Shown: positions 1 to 9,881, numbered from the stretch's first letter. The stretch: DNA of 35,240 nucleotides from Nitrospirota bacterium (GCA_027623995.1 JAQBUF010000035.1:1-35240), one strand, 5' to 3'. Translations and numbers: made by a program. The notes: generated by a model not told the origin, from the letters alone.

Positions 1-1
1 A

Positions 2-103
2 GAGAAAACGTGGCGTCGGTTGCGAGGCTATCACCGATTGGCAGAGATCATCGCAGGCATTGAATTCATTGATGGAGAAAAGAAAGCCAGAAAGGCCGCC
101 TAG
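2..103 (+). pseudogene. C-terminal tail of a transposase, probably IS256/mutator type (partial at window edge)
   Basis: An open frame enters from the left edge and ends at TAG 101-103, giving about 33 residues that begin EKTWRRLRGYHRL and contain IEFIDG. A basic WRRL segment followed by a G-x-x-F-x-D-G tail resembles the extreme C-terminus of IS256/mutator-type transposases. That is family knowledge applied to a very short stretch. The rest of the gene lies outside the window, so it may be intact or truncated. The next transposase fragment follows in the same reading frame directly after the stop. Confidence 0.4.
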
Positions 104-679
104 TCACGGCATCCCCAACATTTGACAAAAGCTCGAAAAATTCTGGGGGGCAAGACCAAGCGATACTTGTTGGTCGGGATTGATCGGGTGTGCAAGAACG
201 CCTATGTAGAATTGCATAAACGCATGACGCAACCCATCGCCCGCAGCTTTTTGGAACACCTCATCAAAGATTCTCCCTTCACCATCCATCCCATTCTCAC
301 CGAGAACGGGCCCCAGTTGACCTACGCGCTGTTGCCCGAACGGTTAAGCCCGCAACACAAGATTCATCTTTTCGATCAGACCTGTGCAGCACACCGCATC
401 CGCCACCGTTTGACGAAGTTCCGGCATCCCGGGACCAACGGCCAAGTGGAGGGCTTCAACCGGAAGATCAAAGGCCACACACCCAAACGAGACCACTACG
501 CTACGGCCAACCAGCTCACACCACACCTCATGGCGTTCCTGCTTGCCTACAATTTCCAACGTCCCCTGAAGGCCTTGAAGTATCAATCACCCGATGACAC
601 CGTTATCCAAATCTCTACACAGAAACCGGAATTGTTTCACGACAATCCACTCCAGGAAATTGTGGGACTAAACAACTAA
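104..679 (+). pseudogene. 5'-truncated IS481-type transposase (integrase core)
   Basis: The frame is open from just after a TAG at 101-103. It reads about 185 residues from a TTG at 122 to TAA at 679, with no ribosome-binding site before the TTG. The protein shows the second half of an rve integrase core: KRYLLVGIDR strand, TENGPQ (the second acidic motif, normally TDNG), HRLTKFRHPGTNGQVEGFNRKIK with the catalytic Glu region, and the LAYNFQRPLKAL tail typical of the IS481 family. The N-terminal helix-turn-helix and the first catalytic Asp are missing. TDNG has become TENG. I therefore read it as a non-functional remnant. Confidence 0.7.
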
Positions 680-699
680 TGATATGAATCCGCGTAATC

Positions 700-1455
700 T
701 CAGTTTTTGGGAGTTTTGACATCAGACTGCCGCAGAAGTGCAGGCAAGCCAAAGTAGGAAAAGGCATCTTTCAGATTGGAGAACCAGCGCTTCCCTAAAC
801 TCATGGTGGGGTCGGTCACGTATTCTAGTGTCAGCACGATGCGTTCTTCGCCTTCAGCGGAGGGCGTGACGGCATGATGGAGTTTATCGCCGTTGAAAAA
901 TATCAACAGACCTGGATCGGTGGTGAGGCTTAATTCTTTGACTTCACGGCCAGGTTCTTTGGTGTGGAGACGGCATTCGAGTCGGCTGGTCGATCGATCG
1001 ACTAATCCTAATAACACGGTATATCGCGCGCCGTTGTAGTACGACGTATCGTAGTGCCATCCAATGTGGTCCCCAGCTTCGGTATAAAAATACAACGCGC
1101 AGGCATGGGGATCGTCATCAGGACACAGGAGTAATGGTGCTCCCGCGATTTGGCTTAGCCACTGGATAAATGCGGGGGAGCGATAAAACGCTAAAATTGA
1201 TGGTGCTGATTCGCGCAGCAAATAATGGCTGACGCTGCCGCCCTTTTTATGTGTAGGGAGGTAATTGCGATTAAGCTTGGGACGAACGATTTCCACTTCG
1301 GTCATAAATTGATCGATGACTTCTTGTGGGAAAAACTGGTCGATCGAGAAAAACTCGCCTTGATCCACGTAGGTCTTGGCAATCACTTCATTGGGATGTC
1401 GCGCAATCGCGTGTTCTAATTCTTGTGTCACACTGTTCAGTAATTCGGTTTGCAT
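700..1455 (-). CDS. 2OG-Fe(II) oxygenase superfamily protein, HalD/BesD-like
   Basis: Predicted non-heme iron, 2-oxoglutarate-dependent oxygenase of 251 residues, cytoplasmic, with no signal peptide. A double-stranded beta-helix core is marked by His134-x-Asp136 (GWHYD), His194 (KLHHAVTP) and Arg205 (ERIVLTLEY). These match the iron-binding HxD...H triad and the Arg that binds the 2OG carboxylate. Because the second position of HxD is Asp, hydroxylation is more likely than the halogenation done by HxG/A relatives. The start is ATG 1455, behind a strong GGAGGGAGGAA site; the open frame extends upstream but without support. It is divergent from another oxygenase at 1686. The substrate is unknown; an amino acid or a small modified metabolite is possible. 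Confidence 0.72.
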   Translation of the reverse strand: MQTELLNSVTQELEHAIARHPNEVIAKTYVDQGEFFSIDQFFPQEVIDQFMTEVEIVRPKLNRNYLPTHKKGGSVSHYLLRESAPSILAFYRSPAFIQWLSQIAGAPLLLCPDDDPHACALYFYTEAGDHIGWHYDTSYYNGARYTVLLGLVDRSTSRLECRLHTKEPGREVKELSLTTDPGLLIFFNGDKLHHAVTPSAEGEERIVLTLEYVTDPTMSLGKRWFSNLKDAFSYFGLPALLRQSDVKTPKN

Positions 1456-1685
1456 GATTCCTCCCTCCACCATTTTGATCAACACCTTGGTCTGATCGGA
1501 ACTAGCGCCAATCGGCCAACCACACCATGAAACACCCACCGTTCTCATTGGCACCGGCCTGTATACCAATCCTTGACCCAGGGAGAAGGCCCTGACTATT
1601 CTGCCATTTTGACAATTCACCACCAAACAGGCAAATCCTTTTCACACGTATATTTTTGTTGGACCGGACTAAAACGGAGGACATA

Positions 1686-2351
1686 ATGGCAGTGGATCTT
1701 TCTTTTCGTGAGCTACAACTCGGCACCGATTACTGGGTGGCCGATAATGTTCTGCCCAATGCCATCGAGGTGGCCCAGCGCTGCATCTCAAACAGCACAT
1801 GGACGTTGGGCTCCCCCTGGCGTCCGGAGCCCTGGCCGGGCATGCGTGCACCTCACGCGTTAACGGACGAAGAACTGAGGTACATTGAGACCACTGTCAA
1901 AAAAGGATTGGGCCTTGAATCTTTGAAACCGCAAAGTGCGGAAGACATGGGAGTCTCGGGACACAATCATATTCAAATTTGCGGTGGGGCCGAGGGCGTG
2001 GCTCGCCCCCATGTGGATTCGGCGAATATCTGCGACTATGCATCGGTCCTCTATTTACATCCGAGCCCACCCACCACGCATTGCGGAACGTCACTGTATC
2101 GCTTACATCTCCCAGGCGAAGAACCCGGGGGCAATGCGTGCCCGCGCCATTACGAAAGTTTAAGCCAAGTGCCCGGGCTCCCAGAGCAAATGGATCCAAC
2201 AATGTTCGAGGAAATTTTAGAAGTGCCGTATGTGTTTAATCGCTTGCTGGCGTATAAATCAGACTTGATTCATTCGGCGAGTTCGTATTTCGGTTGGGGG
2301 CATGAAATGGCCTCAAAACGCATGGCCGTCGTGTTTTTTTGGAAGGTTTAG
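1686..2351 (+). CDS. DUF6445-type 2OG-Fe(II) oxygenase-like protein
   Basis: A 221-residue cytoplasmic protein resembling the DUF6445 family, which is related to prolyl-4-hydroxylase folds. It has His109-x-Asp111 (RPHVDS), followed by YASVLYLHP and GGT-like CGTSLYR. His196 lies in KSDLIHSA and Arg212 in KRMAVVFFW. These fit the metal and 2-oxoglutarate ligands of a double-stranded beta-helix enzyme. The start is ATG 1686, six bases after CGGAGG at 1675-1680. It is transcribed away from the other oxygenase; the 230-bp space between them must hold both promoters. DUF6445 genes occur in amino-acid-modification neighbourhoods with flavin halogenases in other bacteria, but none is present here. 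The reaction is unknown. Confidence 0.7.
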   Translation: MAVDLSFRELQLGTDYWVADNVLPNAIEVAQRCISNSTWTLGSPWRPEPWPGMRAPHALTDEELRYIETTVKKGLGLESLKPQSAEDMGVSGHNHIQICGGAEGVARPHVDSANICDYASVLYLHPSPPTTHCGTSLYRLHLPGEEPGGNACPRHYESLSQVPGLPEQMDPTMFEEILEVPYVFNRLLAYKSDLIHSASSYFGWGHEMASKRMAVVFFWKV

Positions 2352-2431
2352 CAGGCGCGAAATATGGTGCCCAGTCAGGACTGGGTTCACTTTTAAAGTC
2401 TGGAGATACAGATTAGCTCTTTTCATATCTA

Positions 2432-3106
2432 ATTGTTCGGCGTAATTATGACCGAATACATGCTGAAGCCAGAACCTGAATCTTTATTGCCTCCAAGTGT
2501 CACAGAGCCAGCGGAAAAAACCTGCTGATACATCTGGAAGGTCGAATCCGTCGTACTCAAGACTTCCCCTGTTGGAGTCCAGGTCGTGAGCCAATTGGGT
2601 TTAGTGATAATGCGTTGGTCATGGGCTACTGAGACCGTCACCGGTTGATTCACCTCGAAACTGAAGAAACTGTTTCCTTGCGAATTCTTATCCGCATTGG
2701 CGGTCTGAATGAAGGTGGCACCAACCAATCCCGCTGGTACGGCTGTGTAGGTGTAGGTGCGGTCGATATACACTATGGGCCCCACACCCAGCCCATCCGG
2801 AAACACTTGATACGTGCGCCCACTGCCTGTCGCCACATTGGTAATAGCCAGAGGTCCACTCCCGCCTTCTGCTCCAAAGGTCGCCGTCACCATCCGCGCT
2901 TGATTCATCGTGAGAACACAGCCTCCTGCCCCGCTGCACCCTGCGCCACTCCAGCCGGTAAACACTGAGCCCGGTTCCGCACTGGCCTGTAACGTCACAC
3001 TGGTATTGTAGTCGTAGTCAGCGATGCAGTCGGTCGTACATGTGAGGAGGTTCCCATCGGTCACGGTCCCGCTCCCCGTCCCTGCCAGGGTCACGGTCAA
3101 GGTCTG
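2432..3106 (-). repeat. Duplicated subtilase module, copy 2 (Cys repeat plus beta-rich domain)
   Basis: This segment encodes one TGWSGAGCSG repeat followed by a beta-rich domain of about 140 residues. The domain contains SGRTYQV, YIDR, FIQTANADK, FFSFEVNQPVTV and HDQRI. The same order and many of the same residues recur at 4760-5428. Nucleotide identity is also visible, for example around 2830-2870 against 5160-5200. Confidence 0.75.
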
Positions 3107-4759
3107 TACGCCTTCAAACGTTGCCGTTACATTCTGGGCTTGGTCCATCGTCACGAGACAGTCGCCGGTCCCACTGCACCCCGCCCCACTCCAGCCCGTA
3201 AACACCAAGCCGGGATCCGCCGTCGCATGGAGGGTCACACTACTGTTGAGAGGATACGTAGCGCTACAGCTCGTAGAACAGCTCAGCGGCCCGTTATCCG
3301 TCACCGTGCCACTACCCGATCCCACGACGGTGACCGTCAGGGCCGGATCGCCGGGGACCATCTGATACGTGACGGAGAGCTGTGGACGCTGCGCCAGTTT
3401 GTTCGCTTCGGAGCTGCGAACAAGCACGGGGCTACTCCCGGTTGGGCGAAAGATCCAGCCGCGATTGGCCGTGGGATTATTCGTCCACGCGCTTAGGCTA
3501 CTCCTGACATCCACCAGCAGGGGCCCGACCGGTACGGTGCCCCCCACCGCACTGAGCAGCGGCCCAAGATCCTCGGCTTGAACTCCTGGCTGGCTCCCCA
3601 AACTATTAAACGTCTCGGCTTCCGTCCAGTCCACCGCCGCTTCATAGATCTCCGCAGCTAGCCCATCATCATACACTTCGAGCGTGAGGGTCGCCGAGGT
3701 AATCGTGGCCCCGATCGGGACTTGGTCGGCTCCGCCTCCAAACACATTGTCAAACCGGATCAAGACTGACTTCTCGCCACTACTCGTCCAGGTGAGAAAC
3801 GAGACATCTCCCTGGGAGGCGTCCGGGGCGCTCCCGCGAATAAAGGCATCCTGGGTCCCAGTATAGCCATTCTCGCCCTCACGAAAGGTCACGGTGCCGG
3901 TGGAGGGGGGCGGAGGCGGGACCTCAGTGGTAAAGGTAACCGTATTATCTGTACTCGTCGAGGCACTGTTGGCATTGCCCACACTATCGGTGGCCACGCC
4001 AGCGGCCAACGAGGCCGTGACCGTGCCATCGGTGGCCATGCCACTGACGGCCACGTTGTAGGTGAGCCCACTGCCGGTCACCGTCGCCGTGGTCGCACCT
4101 GCCGCGCCACCCAGCGTGACATCACCAGTGGCGAAATCGGTGACTATTTCACTAAAGACCACAGTTAAATTGATCGAGGACGTGTTCGTGGGATCGGCCT
4201 GGCCGGCGGCTTGATTGATGGTCACCGTCGGGCCCGTGGTATCGGTGGCAAACGTTGCGGTCACGGTCTCGGCTTGGAGAAGCGTGACGAGACATGGACC
4301 GGTGCCACTGCATCCCGCACCAGTCCACCCGGTAAATTCTATCGTTGGATTCGGGACAGCGGTCAGCATGACGGTCGTGCCCTGACCATAGCTATCTTGG
4401 CATGTGGTGGGACAATGAATGCTGCCGAGATCACTGGTCACCGTCCCATTGCCTGGGCCGGCCAGTTGTACTGTCAAGATATGTTCGAGCTCAAAGGTGG
4501 CGGTCACTAAGTGGGCTTGGTTCATCATCACCACACACGACAGGAGGCCACTACAGCCCGCGCCACTCCAGCCGGTAAAGATGGTCCCCGCTGGGGCGCC
4601 GGCATCCAATGTGACCACCGTTTGATCGGGATAGGTGTCCCCACAATTGCTGGCGGGACAATCGATGGTGCCCACATCACTGGTGACTTGCCCAAGCCCG
4701 CTGCCGCTGCCGGCCATCGTGACCGTGAGACTATAAGACGGGGGCGGTGGTGGTGGGCC

Positions 4760-5428
4760 GTTGGAGACGACGGCGATGGTATACATGCTTTTGCCCGTGG
4801 CAGTTTCGTGATTGCCTCCCAGAACGACGGGACCTACGGGAAAGGTTTGTGTATAGACCGTAAAGGTCGTATCCGAACTCACCCAAGTCTCCCCACTGAG
4901 GACAAAAGCGGATACCCAGACGGGCGTGTCTGTAATCCGTTGGTCATGACCGACATACACCGTGACGGGTTGATTGACGTCAAACGAGAAGAAACTGGGG
5001 CCTTGGGAACTTTTGTCGGCATTAGCTGTTTGAATATAGGTGGCGCCCTGTAGAGACCCAGGGATCGTGGAATAGGTAAAGCTTCGATCAATATACACGG
5101 TGGCGCCGATTTGCAAGCCATCGGGGATGACTTGATAGGTGCGCCCACTGCCTGTCGTCAGATTGGTAATAGCCAGAGGTCCACTGCCACCTTCTGGTCC
5201 AAAGGTCGCAGTCACCGTCCGCGCTTGATCCATCGCCAGAACACAGTCGCCTGACCCACTGCATCCCGCGCCACTCCAACCAGTAAACACAGAACCCGTA
5301 TCCGCACTGGCTTGTAACGTCACACTGATGTTGTAATCAAAAAACGCTAGACAATTCGCCACACAGGTGACGCTATCATTGTCGGTCACACTGCCTGTTC
5401 CGGTTCCCCCAAAAATAACGGACAGTGC
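4760..5428 (-). repeat. Duplicated subtilase module, copy 1 (Cys repeat plus beta-rich domain)
   Basis: This segment encodes a TGWSGAGCSG repeat followed by the beta-rich domain with SGRTYQV, YIDRSFTY, IQTANADK, FFSFDVNQPVTV and HDQRI. It is the partner of the module at 2432-3106 and lies internally rather than at the C-terminus. The two copies have drifted at many third positions and several residues, so the duplication is not recent. Confidence 0.75.
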
Positions 5429-6271
5429 TTGAGAACCCTGAAAGGTCGCAGTCACTGTCTGAAGCTGGTTCATAGTTACGACGCATGTTCCAATTCCGCT
5501 ACAGCCAGCCCCATTCCACCCTGTAAACTCATAACCGCTATCGGCGGACGCACTTAATGTCACGACGGTATTCAAATCGTAACTGTGGCTGCAGACGACA
5601 GGACAATTAATCGATCCCACATTACTCACCACTGATCCAGTGCCATTGCCACCAAAAGTGACTGTCAATTCTCGTTGAACCGTTGGATTCACACTTTGCA
5701 CAGCAGCAAAGGCATCCAGCAATCCATGGCCTGAATCCTGATCTACTCCTGGGGCTTCAATATCAAGGGCAGTCGATTCCAATGCCGTACGAATCTGTGC
5801 GTTACTTAATGAAAGGTTGGCTGACTTGACTAAGGCCGCAATCGCCGCCGCATGTGGGGCGGCGGCAGAAGTCCCAAAAAACGGATTAAATCCTGGGGTT
5901 GACGTGCTTACGCCATCGGCAGCGGCAATATCAGGTTTTTGCCTGACGAGCCCACCTGAGGCACTGAGATTCCCTGGAGTGACCTCGCTCCCATCAGCAT
6001 GATAGAAAATTCGACGAGGTCCATCGGAACTAAAGGTTTCCACCGGGTTGCTGGCCCCGCCGATAAAGTCGCCCCCGCCAGCTGTGGCAACGTTGACCGC
6101 GGCGACACCAAAAGCCTCGGCGGCGGCGGCATGTCCTAACGTTTGCCCATTTGTGGCAATATCTAATTCGCCTCGATGAGTATTGAGGTGCAAATACCTG
6201 TCCTGGGCACCATTGTTTCTCACCACCATTAATCTCGTATTCAAATGATTAATGAGTCGGGAATCAATAAA

Positions 6272-7552
6272 TTATAAAGGGTCTTGGGAGCCAGTTTGAT
6301 TACTGGTAGAGGCTGACAGTACCGAGGTTCCGCTAGAATCCAGGACAAACAAATCGTAATCATTGGTTGAAGCACCGGGAAGATCAGACCACCAGAGAAT
6401 CACCCAATTCGGTGGATCAGCTGTGATTTTGTTGGTTGCGGTGCCTCCGCCAAAATCATGAGCTTTGTCACCAGAATTGAGGGTGGCATGAGAAATTGCG
6501 CCAGGAATATCCATTTCCTTGAAATCACCTTCCCAGACACCTGCTCGATTGTCATTCACATTACCGGAATTCCCCGCAGAGGAAAAAAATAACACGCCAC
6601 TGGCCGTCACATCATTCACAGCTTGCGCGACGGTTCCATCGATAAAGGGGGTTTCCGCAAAATAAAAGACATCGTCTACGATGATATCCGCGCCCGCATC
6701 ACGAAGCGCTAATATATTATTGGCAAACTGTTCCTGAGTGTTAAACGCCGTGGCAAATAACAAATCTGCGCCTGGAACCAAATCATGCACGATCTCCAAC
6801 ATGGCCGTCCCTTCACTACCAGAACCAGCTTGGCCAGCGAGCACCGTCACATTGGTCGGAAGATCGCCCACTCCTTGCAGGTGGGAAAGATTGTCGACCC
6901 CATCGGACATCACTCCAACCTTGACGCCGGTACCGTCCACCCCAAACGTGCTTCGCACTAAATCACTGCGATGCGCATGGTCCCCTTCAGACACATCAGG
7001 AAGAGGATGAGAATTCGTTATCGCGTGATCGCCTGGTCGAATAAATTGAACCTGAGGTAATAAAGCCAGAGATTCTAATTGAGAAAGCGGAACTCGTGCG
7101 TGAATCGCTCGATGTGTGGGATAACTTTGTATATTCGATCCACCCATGGCAGTAATTTGCCCAATCACCGATGGGGAGACATCTGCGCGAATAAAAATGT
7201 CTGTGGTTTCACCTGCATGGATTTTGACGCCATTCAACAACTGCTGAATTCCCTTTGCCACAGGTCGCCCTAATCTCATGTTTCTTGCGTGCAATAAATG
7301 GGAACTGATTTTCTTTTGGGAAGGGGTGCGTTGAGCTTTTTCAGTCAACAACGCTTGGATTTGATTGAGTGCGTCTAGAGATATGTTGGAAAAATCAGGT
7401 TGAGCAGTTGCAGATCCTACTGTCAGCACACACACGACTAGGGCAGCGATGTTGATTTTCAAGAAGGCAGAAATCGTATTACATTGGGGAGTGTTTATGG
7501 AGAGACGACGACGGCTCGGACTCTTGTGTTTAGGCTTCCATAAAAAAGACAT
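6272..7552 (-). pseudogene. Secreted subtilase (S8-like), N-terminal part ending at a premature TAA
   Basis: The start is ATG 7552 behind AAGGAGAGAA, giving 426 residues. A basic N-terminus and a hydrophobic stretch at residues 33-47 end at SATA-Q, a plausible signal peptidase I site near residue 50. An inhibitor-like prosegment follows, then the catalytic Asp217 (GVMSDGVD) and the oxyanion Asn328 (SSAGN). Where subtilisins have HGTHVAG this protein has SEGTAMLEIVHD, so Glu247 occupies the usual His position. The catalytic Ser lies beyond the TAA at 6274-6272. Relatives read DPYEF where this gene reads DPL-stop-F. The whole reading frame, 2429-7552, is about 1,707 codons with this one internal stop. 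Confidence 0.8.
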
Positions 7553-7643
7553 TTCTCTCCTTTTCTTAATTTGACTTTAATACAAGAAGATTAATACCCC
7601 CCATCCGTGGGAATTGCTTCCATCCTTGGCTTTCAACCCCACT

Positions 7644-7666
7644 ATTATACTAAATCCCAACATTTT
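7644..7666 (-). promoter_or_regulatory. Candidate promoter of the subtilase gene
   Basis: Read on the minus strand, a perfect TATAAT (7644-7649) lies 17 bases after CTGAAA, a weak -35 match. It is about 95 bases upstream of the ATG at 7552. This is a match to the sigma-70 consensus only. Confidence 0.35.
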
Positions 7667-7807
7667 TTTCAGTACAAATATACGAGAAACATACGCCAGA
7701 TTGCGTACAAAACAATCGTTTTTTGGCCTTGTCCCATTAGAATTAGGCAAAACAATGATGGACAGAGACTTTGCCAACCGTGCTGGAAACTTCAATCTTC
7801 CGTCAGG

Positions 7808-9505
7808 TTATTTTTTTTTGCGAGTCACCGACTTTGAGAGGTGAAGCATTTCAGAAGCAGCTTTTTTCACAGTGTCCGTTGGTTGGTCGCCCCCAAGCAT
7901 TCGAGCGATTTCGTTCTTTCGCTCAGCAGGATCAAGAGGTACGACGCTGGTCGTCGTTCGATTGTGATCCACGACTTTTTCCACCCTGAAATGTTGCATG
8001 CCTTGTGATGCGATTTGAGGAAGGTGTGTTAAGCAAAACACTTGATGCGATAGCCCGAGTGCCAGAAGACGCTGCCCCATCACAGCCGCCACGTCGCCGC
8101 CCACCCCGGTATCGATTTCATCAAATACTAACACAGGGACCTGGTCGACATCTGCCAAGACCGTTTTCATCGCGAGCATCAGCCGCGAGAGTTCTCCGCC
8201 TGAAGCCACACGCCCTAGAGGTTGCAAAGGTTCTCCAGGGTTGGCACAAAACAAATACTCCACACGATCCATTCCCGTCCCACTCATTGGGCTCTCTACA
8301 GAGAATTCCCCAAACTGCACTTGAAATCGGGTGTGCTCCATTTTCAAGTCGGCTAATTCTTTCATCACTCGCTGTTGAAGATTCTGAGCAACTTTCTTGC
8401 GAGCCACCGATAGGGCGTTGGCCTTTTTTAAAGCCTCCTGCAAAGAACACTTGACTCTTTCCTCTAAGGCCTCAAGGTGATGATCCAAATCAGAGAGCTG
8501 AGATAATTCGGTCATGATCGTGTCCCGCTTCTCAATCAATCCATCTAGAGTTTCGTGATATTTTTTCTTGAGACGTTGGAGAAGGGCCAATCGTTCATCA
8601 ATTGCCCCCAAACGTTGGGGATCATGCTCGATTCCCTCGCGATAATCGCGACAGGTATGGGCCAGTTCCTCCATTTGCGCACTGGCTCCCTCGACCATAT
8701 CGCTCCAGGGTTTGGCTGCATGGTCAATATTTTTCAGTTCTTGTATGACACGGGTCAGGTTTTGAAGATGGGATAAAATGGAAGATTCTTGCTCATACAA
8801 TAGAGCATAGGCTTGATTGGAAAGATCTGATAACGTCTCGCTATTTTGAAGCCGACGATACTCTTGCAATAATACATCTTCTTCACCGGCGATTAATTGC
8901 GCATTGGTCAATTCCGCAGATTCAAATTGTAAAAATTCTTCACGGCTGGCTCGATTCTTCGAATGCTCCCGAAGTCCATCCAATTCTTCCTGCTGGGTTT
9001 TCCAAAGGCGAAAGGCCGTTTCATAGTCACCTCTTATGGGAACAAGGCCACCAAATGCATCAACTAAGTCCAGCTGTACCCGAGGAACCAGTAATGATTG
9101 TTGATCATGCTGACCATGGATATCCAACAAGAGTTGCCCCAGCTCTTGGAGTTGATGCAACGGAGTCGCGGTCCCATTAATATAGGCACGATTTCTCCCA
9201 GATCGAGAAAGCACCCGACGAATCAGCAATTCATCACGATCAGAAGTAGCCAGGTCGAGAGACGTCAACCAATTCTGCACGACCAAAGTTGTCGATGCTG
9301 AAAACACGGCTTCAAGGCTTGCCTCTTCAGCATCACGACGAATTTGCTCACCGACGGCCCGACCTCCCAGTAACAGGGCCAAGGCATCAACCACCAAAGA
9401 CTTCCCGGCACCGGTTTCGCCCGTAAACACGATAAAGCCTGGTGCGAATTCAAGCTGAAGTTGATCAAAGAGAGCGAAGTTGGAAATGCGCAGCTCACGG
9501 AGCAT
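7808..9505 (-). CDS. recN: DNA repair protein RecN
   Basis: SMC-like ATPase of double-strand break repair, which holds and tethers broken DNA ends with RecA in the cytoplasm. The 565 residues match the usual RecN length. Walker A is FTGETGAGKS at about residues 27-36. The middle, about 160-370, is rich in charged heptad-like helices, as expected for the coiled-coil arm. The ABC signature RVASGGELSR is near 432-441 and Walker B LVFDEIDTGVGG near 459-470. The tail carries CLTHLPQIAS. The start is ATG 9505, where the N-terminal MLRELRISNFAL matches the family; the ribosome-binding site is weak. It lies just downstream of the thioredoxin gene on the same strand, 28 bases away, so the two may share a transcript. 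Confidence 0.95.
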   Translation of the reverse strand: MLRELRISNFALFDQLQLEFAPGFIVFTGETGAGKSLVVDALALLLGGRAVGEQIRRDAEEASLEAVFSASTTLVVQNWLTSLDLATSDRDELLIRRVLSRSGRNRAYINGTATPLHQLQELGQLLLDIHGQHDQQSLLVPRVQLDLVDAFGGLVPIRGDYETAFRLWKTQQEELDGLREHSKNRASREEFLQFESAELTNAQLIAGEEDVLLQEYRRLQNSETLSDLSNQAYALLYEQESSILSHLQNLTRVIQELKNIDHAAKPWSDMVEGASAQMEELAHTCRDYREGIEHDPQRLGAIDERLALLQRLKKKYHETLDGLIEKRDTIMTELSQLSDLDHHLEALEERVKCSLQEALKKANALSVARKKVAQNLQQRVMKELADLKMEHTRFQVQFGEFSVESPMSGTGMDRVEYLFCANPGEPLQPLGRVASGGELSRLMLAMKTVLADVDQVPVLVFDEIDTGVGGDVAAVMGQRLLALGLSHQVFCLTHLPQIASQGMQHFRVEKVVDHNRTTTSVVPLDPAERKNEIARMLGGDQPTDTVKKAASEMLHLSKSVTRKKK

Positions 9506-9533
9506 GACACATCACTTACGTGAGGACAGCACT

Positions 9534-9881
9534 CTAGGCCGTGGCCGAGTGTTGTGAAATAAGGGTATCAATCATTTGTTTAAACTGGGGTTTGGGTCGA
9601 GCTCCAACCAACTTTTCCACAGGCTCACCATTTTTGAAAAAGAGAATCGTCGGGATGCTCATAATTTGATACTTACCAGCCACTTCGGGGGCTTCGTCCG
9701 TATTCAATTTCATGACTTTCAATTTACCTTCATATTCTTTGGCCAACTCCTCCACTATTGGAGCCACCATCTGGCAAGGACCACACCACACGGCCCAAAA
9801 ATCCACCATAATTAATTCAGAAGATTTAAGAACTTCACTCTCCCAGTTTCCATCAGTAGCTTGCACAACATGATCTGACAC
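9534..9881 (-). CDS. trxA: Thioredoxin
   Basis: Small cytoplasmic dithiol oxidoreductase of 115 residues that reduces protein disulfides and is recharged by thioredoxin reductase. The active site WCGPC covers residues 32-36, with nucleophilic Cys33 and resolving Cys36. The buried Asp is in MVDFWA and the cis-proline is Pro77 in MSIPT. The C-terminal half shows FFKNGE and VGA, as in standard thioredoxins. The start is ATG 9881, ten bases behind a strong AAGGAGG. There is no signal peptide, so this is the cytosolic class rather than a periplasmic cytochrome-maturation type. Confidence 0.95.
   Translation of the reverse strand: MSDHVVQATDGNWESEVLKSSELIMVDFWAVWCGPCQMVAPIVEELAKEYEGKLKVMKLNTDEAPEVAGKYQIMSIPTILFFKNGEPVEKLVGARPKPQFKQMIDTLISQHSATA

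Larger units (their letters stand above)
2429..6271 (-). pseudogene. Secreted subtilase, C-terminal part after an in-frame stop
   Basis: This is the continuation, in the same reading frame, of the protease that starts at 7552. A TAA at 6274-6272 separates the two. The first possible restart is TTG 6244, without a ribosome-binding site. It carries the catalytic Ser in FFGTSAAAP (residue 126 from TTG 6244). A mosaic follows: two Cys-containing 'TGWSGAGCSG' repeats (192-269, 273-348), a beta-rich domain (354-495), two more repeats (504-584, 588-665), a bacterial Ig-like domain (670-775), a DNRLRE/CBM96-like domain (783-960), two more repeats (968-1043, 1047-1123) and a second copy of the beta-rich domain (1129-1271). 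Proline-rich linkers separate some blocks. Without readthrough this piece lacks a signal peptide and the catalytic Asp, so it could not work alone. Confidence 0.8.

Noticed and set aside
2645-5148. Long frames on the opposite strand of the protease repeats
   Set aside because: They are shadows caused by the biased codons of the repeated modules and have no start signals or domains.
7577-7844. Overlapping short frames on both strands between recN and the protease
   Set aside because: The frames contradict each other, have no start signals, and overlap the probable protease promoter.
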